Part shown: piece by piece, positions 12,801 to 21,714 of the stretch
How positions within the stretch are numbered: position 1 is the stretch's first letter
Layout of the letters: every line of letters starts with the position of its first letter
Origin: Coprinus comatus
Lineage: Eukaryota > Basidiomycota > Agaricomycetes > Agaricales > Agaricaceae
Assembly: GCA_034638255.1 (NCBI GenBank)
Contig: JAWPGT010000002.1
Coordinates: 62,001-126,000, forward strand
Reading direction: 5' to 3'
DNA length: 64,000 bases
Program-made: the position numbers and the translations under genes
The notes under the pieces: generated by a model
What the model was told of the DNA's origin: nothing
The model's database searches: none
Seen by the model: the letters and a program-made list of their open reading frames with translations, nothing else

Positions 12801-15425
12801 AACTCGTTTAACCTTTTTCCCATGTTGGGTTTCAACTTGAGCCAAGAATTCCTGAAATGTTGCAAAGACATCGGATTTCTGTCTCAAAAATCGAGTATAG
12901 GTAAAACCGGAGTAGTCATCTAAGAACGTGATGATCCACTTTGCACGGTGATATGATAATGTGGGAAATTCAAGAAGGTCAGAATGAACCAACTCGAATA
13001 TTTCGGTAGCTCTGGACAATGATGGAGGATGAGCCTTTTCCTGCAGCTTGCCACGAGCGCAACCATCACATGTCCTTGACCGTTTTGGAATATCGACGTC
13101 TGGAAAATTAACCGTGTGTTCCTTGAACTTCCTGAGCACTTGCTTCGAAGGATGTCCAAGTCGATTATGCCAGAGATCATAAAGCGAATGAACTCCAGGT
13201 AAAGTTAGGGAACGGATGTCACTATCCAATATGATTCGTGAATGAACCATATGTATTCCATCACCCTTTACCCGCTGAGTAGCCTCCATATAGAGGGAGC
13301 CATCGGGCCGTAGGATCCGAGATCCTGTCACGTCAGCCTCAAGCCTTAAACCATCAAGATAAAAGGGTCCTGGTGACATAAGTCTTCCGTTCAATCCCTC
13401 TATGTAAAATACCGGGTATAATGACGTGATGGTTCGTACACCAGCCAATTCATGCTGGATGATTACACGGCCACGTGCTTTGATGGTGGTGTGACTGTTA
13501 GCTGTTTGCACTGTGCCGTAATCACCCTTCTCGACGTCAACGAAGTCGCCAATGTTACCAGTGAAATGATAACTAGCGCCAGAGTCGAGCATCCAGATTG
13601 CTATACCAGTATTATACACTGGGCGATTTTTGCAATTGCTGCATTGACAATGTTCAAAGAATTTACCATGGTCATCTTTTTCATATCCTGAGATCGAAAC
13701 AGTAGGTTTTAAGTACTTCATCGGGATAGAAATAGGGAAATCATAATGTGCGGTATCATTCGTGACAGGAAAAATACAAATCTCAGTATCTAGCGGTGGA
13801 GGATTACAAGCAGTAGTCCGAATAGTTCTAGTAGTCCCATGCAACGATCTCGATAGTCCATCAACTGCCCTCGAGCTTAGAAGCGAGAGGCGGGAGAACC
13901 CGGAGCGGAGGAATTTTCTGGAACACCCCAGAAGCGAGCTGCTTCGGGGTCCACGCTGTACAGAGCACACATCAGAAAAAGATGAATCTTTGATCAGAGA
14001 TTCTACGTACTTGTATTCCCCGTCATCGGTATCGTACTGGGTAGAGGGCGAGTTCATGATTTGTTCATATTGTTCGTCAAGAACAGAGACAGATGCCGGA
14101 GCAGACACCTGATCATGCGGAGGACGCATGTGAACATTATCATTCTCGTCAATAGAGACTACCGAATGCGGGGGACTAGGCTCACAGGCTGGACGAGAGG
14201 TAAGAACTAGACCATCGAGCGAAGGCAAGGCAGGGGGAGGTGTAGGCTCCATACCAAGACGACGTTCGTAGGACTTGAGCACCCGGGCCTTGGTCCTTTG
14301 CAATCGGGTCCTTCCCACGAGTTGGTTGGGAACCACAGTAGGAGCTTTACGCTCAACTACCTTCTCGGGAGTGGACTCTCTAATTTCCTCAATAAAAGCA
14401 CGAGTGGATTTGAAGGGACGGTCTAAAACGGTAGCAGCAGGAGAGGCAAAGTTGTTGAGCATGACGATATTCGAAGCAGCTGCATCTACCCCAGTAGTAG
14501 AGGTATTAGTGGTGTCCGCGGACTTAGCATTTTTGTTACCACCACGTTTTCCCCGAGTCCTCTTCTTCTTTTTGTCCTCACCGGCTCCACCCTGTTGGGT
14601 TTGACCGGAACCAGAACCGCTGCCAGATTGTTGAGGTTGCGGTTGCTGCCCTTGCGGGCGCGAACCTTGACCTTGACTCTGGTTTTGGTTTTGATTATGT
14701 TGTTTAGGGCCTTTAAAGCCCTTCACACCTTGAGAACGTAAAGCGTTAGCTTGACCACGAGAGTCGAGCCAAGCGGACTGGATAGCCTCAGCGACTACTC
14801 TTACTGTAAGACGTGCAAAATCAGTGCTCCCATATCGAACGAGGAGGGAAGCACGAGTAGCATTCCATTGATTAGGAATGCGTGTCAACAGCATGAGTGC
14901 GCGAAGCAGCTCAGGAACATGGATGGGAGGGGTCGCGTTCTGGAGACGTGTAAACAGGGTAGTGAACCCTGCAATCTCAACAGATGGATCTGAGGTTCCA
15001 GTTAACCTGAAACCATCGGCTTTCGCCCAGATCTCAAATGCGGTACCCGCATTAAAAGTGCCATAGTTGGTGCGGAGATGTCTCCACAACACATGGGAAG
15101 CAGCTTGTCCGTGATTCAGAAGATCATCTGAGATCTTGCTATTAATCAAGCCAAGAGCAAAAGCCTCGGCTGTGTCCCATTTGAGACGTTCCTCCGGTGT
15201 AACAATTTGAGCGATATGAGCAGGAACTGCTGCCGAAGTGGGAGTAGCTGCAACTGCTGCAACCGTCTGAGGAACAGTCTTTGGGTTAGCTTGATCTTGA
15301 ATGATCTGGCCAATTGAATATCCCTCGATGATAATCATCGAAGCGCAGTTGATCAACTTCATTGACCAAAGTGCGTAATCAGCCGAACCTTTAAGGACTG
15401 GCAACGTGGGGATGAGAGCGGTCAT
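9891..15425 (-). CDS. Copia gag-pol polyprotein
   Basis: This is one continuous frame. I chose the ATG at 15425 (MTALIPTLPVLKGSADYALW, a usual Gag opening), giving 1,844 residues; the frame is open further upstream to 15758. In order it encodes a Gag domain, then a Gln/Gly-rich and Lys/Arg-rich stretch with no CCHC zinc knuckle. The aspartic protease follows (DSGA near 13578-13588) and the integrase zinc-binding region (HNRLGHPS, CDGCARGK). The integrase core has HSDLLEFP, RTDNGGEY and HEQNGRAERLNRT. A long Pro/His-rich linker includes DHHHHDGHNHDH. The reverse transcriptase has RARLVAKGFSQVEGIDF and YVDDVLFMG (near 10899-10920). RNase H has YSDSDWDSDP and SSTEAEYMAL. No stop or frameshift was seen. 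Confidence 0.95.
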   Translation of the reverse strand: MTALIPTLPVLKGSADYALWSMKLINCASMIIIEGYSIGQIIQDQANPKTVPQTVAAVAATPTSAAVPAHIAQIVTPEERLKWDTAEAFALGLINSKISDDLLNHGQAASHVLWRHLRTNYGTFNAGTAFEIWAKADGFRLTGTSDPSVEIAGFTTLFTRLQNATPPIHVPELLRALMLLTRIPNQWNATRASLLVRYGSTDFARLTVRVVAEAIQSAWLDSRGQANALRSQGVKGFKGPKQHNQNQNQSQGQGSRPQGQQPQPQQSGSGSGSGQTQQGGAGEDKKKKRTRGKRGGNKNAKSADTTNTSTTGVDAAASNIVMLNNFASPAATVLDRPFKSTRAFIEEIRESTPEKVVERKAPTVVPNQLVGRTRLQRTKARVLKSYERRLGMEPTPPPALPSLDGLVLTSRPACEPSPPHSVVSIDENDNVHMRPPHDQVSAPASVSVLDEQYEQIMNSPSTQYDTDDGEYKYVESLIKDSSFSDVCSVQRGPRSSSLLGCSRKFLRSGFSRLSLLSSRAVDGLSRSLHGTTRTIRTTACNPPPLDTEICIFPVTNDTAHYDFPISIPMKYLKPTVSISGYEKDDHGKFFEHCQCSNCKNRPVYNTGIAIWMLDSGASYHFTGNIGDFVDVEKGDYGTVQTANSHTTIKARGRVIIQHELAGVRTITSLYPVFYIEGLNGRLMSPGPFYLDGLRLEADVTGSRILRPDGSLYMEATQRVKGDGIHMVHSRIILDSDIRSLTLPGVHSLYDLWHNRLGHPSKQVLRKFKEHTVNFPDVDIPKRSRTCDGCARGKLQEKAHPPSLSRATEIFELVHSDLLEFPTLSYHRAKWIITFLDDYSGFTYTRFLRQKSDVFATFQEFLAQVETQHGKKVKRVRTDNGGEYISDKLKNLFSLAGIVHENTAPHIHEQNGRAERLNRTIREKSEAMRLHACCPENWWEFAVETAIHIYNRTPMKRLEYRTPFELMHGNKPNVNGLHVFGCGAYVYLPPAVRENKLAAKSETMIFLGYDGSNLKFMRHQKGNVIYIAHTAIFEEEWFPKCESTATDRRRDLRTPPNPPDDLFDGMSDDGSDTDYFDFPADPPAIPPKTPSNTTRPSDPPAPPARDPSIPPPPTPPYKSPSRRPKVETEDEDDGLSYASEDSLDHHHHDGHNHDHRDHYHPPETPRRSQPERAQRPLPKRAQEGPSFEPRRSGRERKVPERPDNAYGHKHPSEILRDYDTISLEEPGPSNRFKMPRGRPQNLSDEEARQRLEQYGENYKRWMESQGERNPAAPPEDEDEMQQRLSREGGLEWINILLTKAKLAHSNAAKIPVQFRDLGKLDPEERQKWLEACKEELTALKKRKVYEIVDLPKGRKAIQNRWVFNVKGDGRKRARLVAKGFSQVEGIDFDELFSPVVRYESTRILLGLAALNDWDIEAVDVKTAYLYGKLDEEIYMKQPEGFIQEGKENKVWRLRRALYGLKQAGLAWWKEMATSMKDLGFSRCESDAGVYIYRDKKTGKICIAVVYVDDVLFMGNDSALLKKLKGKFMKRWECRDAGEVKEFLGMRIRRDRKNRKIFLDQASYLQKILERFKIDGAGRETKPARTPLPEGYHAVPNTGPVNATLRTHYQQVIGSLLYLMIGTRPDIGFAVTKLSQHAHNPTEEHLKRALYICRYLLATKEYHMVLDGGKGESFITYSDSDWDSDPTDRRSQTGYFTSLASCPVAWVSRSQKKTVALSSTEAEYMALSDSCRQAVWIRQLMMELGLSNGEPMEICGDNMGSLFIAQNPTVEKRSKHIDIKFHFIRQCLADKKVLLFFIPGTSNPADLLTKNLGRVKFENFRNSHFGLVFSSPTFAASKRTLKNNMD

Positions 15426-15711
15426 GATGATGGATTGGAGATAGGAATCTACAACAAAACATCCATTAGCCTCATGTTGTAAGTCGCACATACGTGCGCC
15501 AGCAACAGATCTGTGAGCTTTCCGTCTAACCGAGTACGGTAGTATGGAGCAAGCATCACACCAGAGAGGGAGAGACGAAATCTCTGAGGGCCTGGAACAG
15601 GACTCAATCTCTCCAGGTTGGTCGACGTGAACCACACGTTTCCGAGAGTGAGATGACTTAACCTGCTGAGAAGCTAGGTGTCTCGTCGAACTCAAGGATC
15701 CATACTGGCTA

Positions 15712-15727
15712 GTCGGGGCCCATAACC
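15712..15727 (-). other. Primer-binding site matching initiator tRNA-Met anticodon arm
   Basis: On the minus strand the 16 bases next to the 5' LTR read GGTTATGGGCCCCGAC. They are complementary to the anticodon stem-loop of initiator tRNA-Met (GGGCCCAUAACC type) rather than to a tRNA 3' end. This is the half-tRNA priming known for Drosophila copia. The match is from memory of eukaryotic initiator tRNAs. Confidence 0.75.
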
Positions 15728-16108
15728 TGTTGAAAGCAACGCGTATGCATGTAGACATAGCAATATAATGATACGCACGAAGTGGTAGTTAGTATGTTTG
15801 CTTGGTGGAGAGAATAGAGTGTAAGAGAACTTGGTAGTTCGAGAACTGTAGAATACAAGAGAGAAAGTACACTACTTATATGATAATGAAGTGGTCCGTG
15901 CTACGACTAGAAAGGAGTCAGGTGTCTACTACGTGTCAGGTAATTATACATGAAACAGGAGTTGATACAGGGGTTGAAACACATAGGTGAAACGCTAACT
16001 ACAACCAATAAGGAGCTGCCACATAATGCAAAGCGTAATGAAATGATGAAAGTGAAACGAAATGAAAATGTCATGTGACTATCTAATAATAGTCCGTATT
16101 TTCCAACA
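15728..16108 (-). repeat. 5' LTR of copia element (promoter side)
   Basis: This is the 381-bp partner of 9465-9845 and in element orientation is the upstream LTR that should carry the promoter. The long gag-pol frame begins with an ATG at 15758 inside this LTR, upstream of the primer-binding site. Confidence 0.95.
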
Positions 16109-16725
16109 ATTCTTCAAGAAAGGCTTCATTGGGACGACGGGTTACAAAAATACGGCCCTGATGATCATCAAGACAAATATAGCACTCATCAGAATAGATG
16201 ACACGTCGAAAATTAGCCATCGATGAGATACTATTGATTCGTGCCCAGTTCAATCGTGCTCGTTTGTGCTCATTCGTAAGGAAAGGTACCCTCAGAGCCA
16301 CCCTCCGATGGTAGTTCCCCTCAGCAAGAACCCGCCGCACTGTGCTAACTGAAATTTGTAGTCCAATTTCGTTCACAATTTGTTGAAAGGGTGTGCGGCG
16401 TTCTTTTCTTGCTGTACGAGCAAGCTGACGCTTGTCATAGCTATTTAGCTTCTTCGGCCTGCCTATGCGAGCTTTGTCAGCAACTGAACCAGTCACTTCA
16501 TAGTGCTTGATGATGCGTTGTGCAGTCCGGGGCTGGACATTCTCCTTTCGGCCTGCTTCAGCTGCATTTCCTGTTGCATGGTAGTACCCAATAATTCGGT
16601 TTCTTGTGGGAATGTCAACCTCTCTCCGAGAAGTCTTTGGCATAGTAGTTAGAAAGGGTAGAATATAATTATATTTCGCCAAAAACACAACATGTCATTC
16701 AACATGTGAAACAATCATTATGTAA

Positions 16726-16751
16726 GCGACATCACTTTTGGTGAGTACGAG
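16726..16751. repeat. Right terminal inverted repeat of mariner element
   Basis: This is a 26-bp inverted partner of 8797-8822 and is followed by TA at 16752-16753. Confidence 0.9.
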
Positions 16752-17045
16752 TAGACACGGGGTAAGGTTACTGGGTATTTGTCTGGTATTTGTTATTATA
16801 TTTGGCGAGATGGTTGGAACTTGGAACATGGAGAACAGACAATCAGCGGAGTTTGAAACCACGTTTATTTTTGTCTCCAAGTCTCAAGCTCTAGCACTAC
16901 TTATTTATTCTTTATTCCACATCCCAATGCAAAACTCCCTGAAAACTATATTTGATATATTGTACTTCTCTTAATCTGTTAAACACCACGTCTGATCAGG
17001 AGTACGAAATTACACACAACAATAAAGAAGAATCTATGATACAGC
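16752..17045. other. Intergenic flank between mariner and DUF6534-like copy 2
   Basis: No gene was recognised. It should hold the 3' end of the minus-strand copy 2. Confidence 0.55.
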
Positions 17046-18418
17046 CTACTCTCTCCTTCGTTCCCGGAGTAAAAATGAAAGCAACATACAAAACCTGCTC
17101 CAAATATTATGCTGACCCTCTGTTTCACTGGCAGTTGAAGGATTGTCATTTGGCTCGGCATACAACGAAACACAAGCATCATCCTCAGTGTGTCTTCCAC
17201 CTATGATCGTAAACCGACTATTCAACATCACCAATAATGAGTTTGCGTAAAGCTTTCCTAGATTAAGACCAGGGAGCATGAAAATGTCAAGAGTGACTAC
17301 CAATGTGGCTGTGAAAACACCAGACATCAACACTATAAGTAGTAGGGATTTTCAGATGAATGTTTGCGAAGTTTCGGGTGCTTTTAATCTACAAAAGATA
17401 CTGACCAGTTAAAAGACCTGTTTCGAGTATAAGACGTTGAATTTTATATGCTAGAGCACTTGTACGTCTTGGCATTGCGATGGATCTCCGAAGTTGTTTT
17501 GATATCTGAGAAGAGTGCAAATTAGAGGCTAGACTTAGACCAACCAAGGGAAGAGAGACAAAAGCAACACACATAGTAGCACATGTATGCAGCGATTAAC
17601 ATATCACATAGCATTCCCAAAGGTCCCCAGAGCTTTATCATTGTATGTTGAACATTGGAGATACAGGGTTGGTTAGTGAGTGATTAGAAGAAAGGCTCAC
17701 AGGATTGCACTTACTGATATAGCAGCTATACCCAGGGAGGAGTATCTGTAGTTCGAAATTTTTGGAGTTGGTAGGCTAGTCAAATAAAATCCTACTGCGA
17801 TAGGTACACTAATTAAAAATTGTCCAAGAGCAAGCTAAGTGAAATCTTGATCAGTTATTATATCCATACTTAATTCAAATAAATATCGTACCACTACAAT
17901 CACAATAGTGATAATCTTTCCCCCCGAGAGTATCCAAATTCGACGTGCATATGCAAGTTGAACAATAAAGGCAACTAAAGCAGGATATTAGTGCCGAAGG
18001 GAAATAAGAACTTGATGATGTCCAACCTAAACCACTACTAACGAATACTGTGAACCCTGCATTGCGGCCCATAATACCACCTAAGACTAACGGGTCTTTA
18101 AGGAGGAGACCATTCTCTGTGGTGCACAAAAGTAGGTAGAAATCATAAACTGCCACAGCAGTCTGTGCAGTACCGACCAAGTAGACAGTCAGCACTGCCA
18201 ACTTTTGTGTTCGTGCGTCCTTGGGGAACGCTATGTAGTACAAGTCTACAAGGGTCCAGTACTAAATTAGTTCAAAAATAGGAAATATGAACAGGAGGAC
18301 ACACATGTTTGAATTGTCAAAATTCCAAAGAGAAAAATGTCCAAGCAGTAACCGGCCAGCTACAGGAGTATCAATAATTTGTGGCAATTAACGTAACTAG
18401 CCAAATACTAACACCCAT
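17046..18418 (-). CDS. DUF6534-like membrane protein, copy 2
   Basis: This is a minus-strand paralogue of the gene at 6582-8183 and shares its exon plan. The reading runs from a probable ATG at 18418 and a short first exon to LAGYCLDIFLFGILTIQT. Next comes MYYIAFPKDARTQKLAVLTV with YLVGTAQTAVAVYDF, then VAFIVQLAYARRIWILSGG. A region near 17830-17650 encodes LALGQFLISVPIAVGFYL and KLWGPLGMLCDMLIAAYMC. The next exon has SKQLRRSIAMPRR with RLILETGLLT, and the final exon (17333-17046) has NSLLVMLNSRFTIIGGRH and a polar tail. All junctions have GT-AG signals and I saw no inactivating change. The start exon is the least certain part. It is half of a tandem duplicated block with the MSS1 pseudogene. 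Confidence 0.75.
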
Positions 18419-19247
18419 GCTAATATTAACGCTATCCTGTCTAGCGAGAGTTGAGTATTAATTTCACTCAGAACACAGGCCAGGCCAGGGAACGTTACCG
18501 TGAAAGGAGAATGTCGTTGACAAGTTCCATGTAGATATGGCGGAGTGTTTGATAACAGAACCACATTGTTAGTGTCCTACATTTATGGTATAGAGAAGCG
18601 GAGCATTTGAAAGATGTGATAGGAGCTGATCCTTCCCAGCGACACAGAAAGTCAGAGTTGAGCTAAGTATACCGAGTATCAATCGCTGAAAGATGTGATT
18701 TGGGACTAGTTTGATACCTGTGCCTGTGTTGAGTGCATTATCAGATGTCGCTTCAGAATCAGCTCCAATGGGTAGGATTAGACGCAGAGTCCTGGTACAT
18801 ACCTTCATAAAAAGAATTCTGTGTTTGTGGTAGTCCGGTAGATCCTCCTCGTCATCTGGTACTGAGTAGTAGTCATGAATCAAGTCATGAGAGTAAGAGA
18901 TGTAATAGGAGTGGTTGGAACGATGGCGAGGAAGCCAGCACACTGATCATAAGATGTGATATTGATATTCTAAAGATAGGAGGAGTCAAGTAATCAAGCC
19001 GAAGCCACTCATACTGAATGCAGTGACAATGAACACCATCCTTTCATCAAAGAAACAATGCCGAACACTAGCTTCATAGAGAATAAGGTACCCCCTAAAC
19101 AATTTAGTACCATCTTCACATACCCAAGTTCCACTAGCTGTTTCTGTATATTACTGTTGATAGTTATGTCCCGTTGAGTACGATGCTCAGAAAGGTGTAT
19201 CATAACTTCACCTAGAGCATCCCATATTTAATTTAAACTGCTTGGTA
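18419..19247. other. Duplicated intergenic region upstream of copy 2
   Basis: The region is partly alignable to 21715-22257 (for example the blocks around 18950-19110 and 21955-22105). A 124-codon minus-strand frame at 18569-18943 has no counterpart of comparable length in the other unit and no recognisable motif, so I do not call it a gene. Confidence 0.6.
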
Positions 19248-20223
19248 TTAATTTCCTTTCCTAATGCAAAAATCCCGAAAAACCGCATCCAAAACATCTC
19301 CAACACAGGTGACAGAGGTGTGTATGACGTGAATAAACTCATAATCATAGACTTACCCTGCTCGTATACACCTTCCTCCAAATCTTCGCCTTCACCAAAA
19401 TCAATCAATGCTTCAACTGATGCCGAATAATGTATGACTCGTATTCAAAGGTCATCATAAACCTCTAATTTCACCCTAAAATCCCAAAATGTCAGTCAAC
19501 TAATCACATAATCACATAAAATAAAAGAAACAAGAGATAAAATGTTAACATAACTTGAACTCACTCCAAGCACCCCTTCCAGCTATACTTCTCTATCCTT
19601 CCGTTTCAGTATCAATAAGATCAGCCAATCCTTCAACTTCAGTTAAATCCAATCGTCCATCCCAAAAAAGCTCTTTTCATAAATTCTCCGGGTTCTGTAT
19701 GACGTAGAAAAGGTAATGTTGAAAGTGCTTAGAGTAATGGTGTTATGAAAGCTCTTCTGGAATGTGTGTGTAGTTCGAGCATTAGTTCTATTGTAAATGG
19801 CTTGGTGCTATAAAAATAGTGTAAGAATAGAAACAGAAAATACCGAGTTTCAGAAATACACCTTGAAAGAAAAAACCAAGTCCATCTTCTATAACCTCAT
19901 CAGGATCTTCAGGATTTACTTCCTATTTTCGAGAAGTTGGTATCGATTGAACATTCTTTTCGCTGTTGTTATTATAATACGGACCACGGTTGAAGTTCGG
20001 ACCAAATTTCCAGAGCTTTGGGACCAGAAACACGTATTACAACCTCACCACCCTTCCTAAGAGGAGTAGAAAGATCATATATAGTTTGCTTGTGTATCCC
20101 GATTCCCGACGCATGAGGTTGATTATGGCTATGGTTATGATATTGTCTTCTCATGTCAGTGAGGTTGTAGGATGATAGTCGTCGACGAGTAAGGATGTTT
20201 GTAACTTTGTTAGGTTTTGACAC
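19248..20223 (-). pseudogene. MSS1/MnmE pseudogene lacking the GTPase domain
   Basis: This is a decayed duplicate of the gene at 22258-24381. Minus strand from 20223 gives MSKPNKVTNILTRRRL and KQTIYDLSTPLRKGG with VIRVSGPKALEIW. The frame is then broken by a small insertion relative to the intact gene. The next block has HTHSRRAF and an in-frame TAA just before the ALSTLPFL segment. The block [19 protein letters not shown] follows. Next, sequence matching the GTPase domain (Walker A to NKMD) is missing, and reading resumes at [14 protein letters not shown]. The family's terminal CxGK motif is altered to CIRK. Frameshift, nonsense and internal deletion together exclude function. Confidence 0.88.
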
Positions 20224-20337
20224 ATAAATTAGCGAAGATTAGGTAATGATTCAGGTGTTCATTAATCGATTAATCTTGCATGATGTACATAGGTGTTAGT
20301 GGTCTCCAACACAAACTTTGAATTTGCGAACTGCTCG

Positions 20338-20385
20338 CCAATGGAGGTACCAAAAGAGTATAGTTGGCAAAGTTCTTCATCAATC
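20338..20385 (-). pseudogene. Short MSS1 C-terminal-region fragment
   Basis: The plus-strand bases (GGAGGTACCAAAAGAGTATA and onward to TTCTTCATC) align by eye to intact MSS1 around 22575-22620, which encodes the [12 protein letters not shown] stretch. The fragment lies upstream of the pseudogene's N-terminus and so is out of order. It looks like debris from the rearrangement that created the duplication. Confidence 0.55.
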
Positions 20386-20445
20386 ATATATCATACACTA
20401 CGTATAAACGGCCACGTTGAAGTTCTTGTTATCCTATGGCACAGC

Positions 20446-21714
20446 CTACTCTCTCCTTCGTCCCCGGAGTGAAAATGAAGGCAACACAAGAAACCTGCTC
20501 CAAGTCCTATGCTGACTCCTTGCTTCAGTTGAAGGATTGTCATCTGGCTCAGCATACAACGAAACACAAGCATCATCCTCAGTGTGTCTTCCACCTATGA
20601 TCGTAAACCGACTATTCAACATCACCAATAACGAGTTTGAGTAAATCTTTCCGAGATTAATACCGGGAAATATGTAAAAGTCGAAAGTGATCGCTAATGT
20701 AGCGTGTAAAGCACAGGTCATCAACACTACAAGTAGTAGGAATTATCAGATACCAAGAATGTTTTGTGCAATAACTCGGATAATGAACTGACCAGTTAAA
20801 AGACCAGTTTCGAGTACCAGGCGCCGGATTCTACTGACCATGACACTTGTACGCCTTGGCATTGCGATGGATTTCCGAAGTTGTTTCGATAGCTGGGAAG
20901 ACAGCAATTACTACATGGACCAACCGGGAAAAAGAGAAGCAACGCACATAATAGCACATGTATGTAGCAATTATGATATCGCATATAATACCTGGAGGTC
21001 CATACAGCTTTACGATTATGCATTAATTTTTTGATGTGGGTTAGTATGTGATTGAAAGATGGGTTGCTAGCATTATGCTTACTATAATAGAAGATATATG
21101 TGGGGAGACAAATGGTTGTTTAATGTCTATTGCAATAAGTACGCTTAGCATAAATTGTCCAAGGGCCAGCTGAACGAAACCTTTATCAGCCCAATGTGCT
21201 ACCTGATTTGAATAAATATTCATACCAATACAACAAGAAGGGTGATAATCTTGTTTTTTGAAAGTATCCATATTCGACGTGCATACGCAAGTTGGGCCAT
21301 AAAAGCAACTGGATCCGGATGTTAGTGTTGAAGGAAAGAGAAAAATGACACCTAACCTAAACCACCACTAGTGTATACTGTGAACCAAATTTTTCGGCCA
21401 AACCTGACTGTGGTGCACAAATCCAGGTAGAAATCATGCAGTGACACAGTAGTCTGTGCAGCGTCGACTAGGTAGACGGTCAACACCATCCACTTCTGCA
21501 ATCGTATGTCACGAGGAAATGCGATATAATACAAGTCTATGACGGTTTGATTACTAACTCAATCATATGGCATGAGTGAGAGAACTCACATGTTTGAGTT
21601 GTCAAAATTCCAAAAAGAAAAAAATTCGAGCAATAGCTGGCGAGCTATCGGAGTGTTATAACAGTTTGTGGGAATCAATGTGACTGAACAACCACTGACA
21701 CTTATATTAAGCAT
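20446..21714 (-). CDS. DUF6534-like membrane protein, copy 3
   Basis: This is the tandem paralogue of copy 2, with every exon recognisable. A probable ATG at 21714 opens a short exon, followed by SYCSNFFLFGILTTQT. Next come MYYIAFPRDIRLQKWMVL with YLVDAAQTTVSLHDF, LALGQFMLSVLIAIDIKQP, KLYGPPGIICDIIIATYMC, and then LSKQLRKSIAMPRR with RLVLETGLLT. The last exon encodes INLGKIYSNSLLVMLN and FTIIGGRHTEDDAC. Relative to copy 2 a segment after LCTT (LLLKDPLVLGG in copy 2) is shorter. Splice signals are intact throughout. Function is unknown. Confidence 0.75.

Larger units (their letters stand above)
9465..16108 (-). mobile_element. Ty1/copia LTR retrotransposon, apparently full length and young
   Basis: This is a 6,644-bp element on the minus strand, bounded by 381-bp LTRs (9465-9845 and 15728-16108) that read as identical by eye and begin TG and end CA. 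A perfect 5-bp target duplication ATTCT flanks it (9460-9464 and 16109-16113). The single gag-pol frame is uninterrupted. A primer-binding site abuts the 5' LTR and a polypurine tract abuts the 3' LTR. Domain order protease-integrase-RT-RNase H is that of Ty1/copia (Pseudoviridae-type) elements. Identical LTRs and an open frame point to a recent insertion that may still be able to move. Confidence 0.96.
8945..16643 (-). pseudogene. Tc1/mariner transposase split by the copia element
   Basis: The N-terminal part reads leftwards from the ATG at 16643 to the insertion point (16109). It has a helix-turn-helix DNA-binding domain (RIIGYYHATGNAAEAGRKE, then GRPKKL) and the first catalytic Asp in VIYSDECYICLDD. 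The C-terminal part lies at 9464-8945. It carries the second Asp in FQQDNAPSH and the Glu in SPDLNPIEPIW, with 34 residues between them, so this is a DD34E Tc1-type enzyme. The two parts, counting the duplicated target once, total 1,050 bp, exactly 350 codons. The gene was therefore probably intact when copia inserted. It cannot make a full transposase now. Confidence 0.92.
8797..16751 (-). mobile_element. Tc1/mariner DNA transposon carrying a nested copia insertion
   Basis: The ends are 26-bp terminal inverted repeats at 8797-8822 and 16726-16751. They match at 23 of 26 positions by eye, including 19 contiguous inner bases (TCACCAAAAGTGATGTCGC on the left). Each is flanked by TA (8795-8796 and 16752-16753), the Tc1/mariner target duplication. 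Subtracting the 6,644-bp retrotransposon and one 5-bp target copy leaves 1,306 bp, a normal Tc1 length. One transposase gene on the minus strand fills it. The insertion has inactivated the element, although the transposase halves show no other visible defect. Confidence 0.93.
17036..20223 (-). repeat. Segmental duplication unit A (DUF6534-like copy 2 + MSS1 pseudogene)
   Basis: This unit has the same gene order and strand as unit B (20436-24381): a DUF6534-like gene followed upstream by MSS1. Near-identical blocks include 17043-17250 against 20443-20650 and the intergenic CAAGCCGAAG stretch near 18995 against 22003. Unit A has an extra ~300 bp near 18600-18900 and lacks the middle of MSS1. 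The outer boundaries are approximate. Confidence 0.8.

Noticed and set aside
15426..15758. Using the ATG at 15758 as the copia gag-pol start
   Set aside because: That ATG is inside the 5' LTR and the frame would translate the primer-binding site; the ATG at 15425 begins a normal Gag sequence.
18569..18943. 124-codon minus-strand frame upstream of DUF6534-like copy 2
   Set aside because: No motif was recognised, it is not conserved as a frame in the duplicated unit, and it contains no splice pattern.
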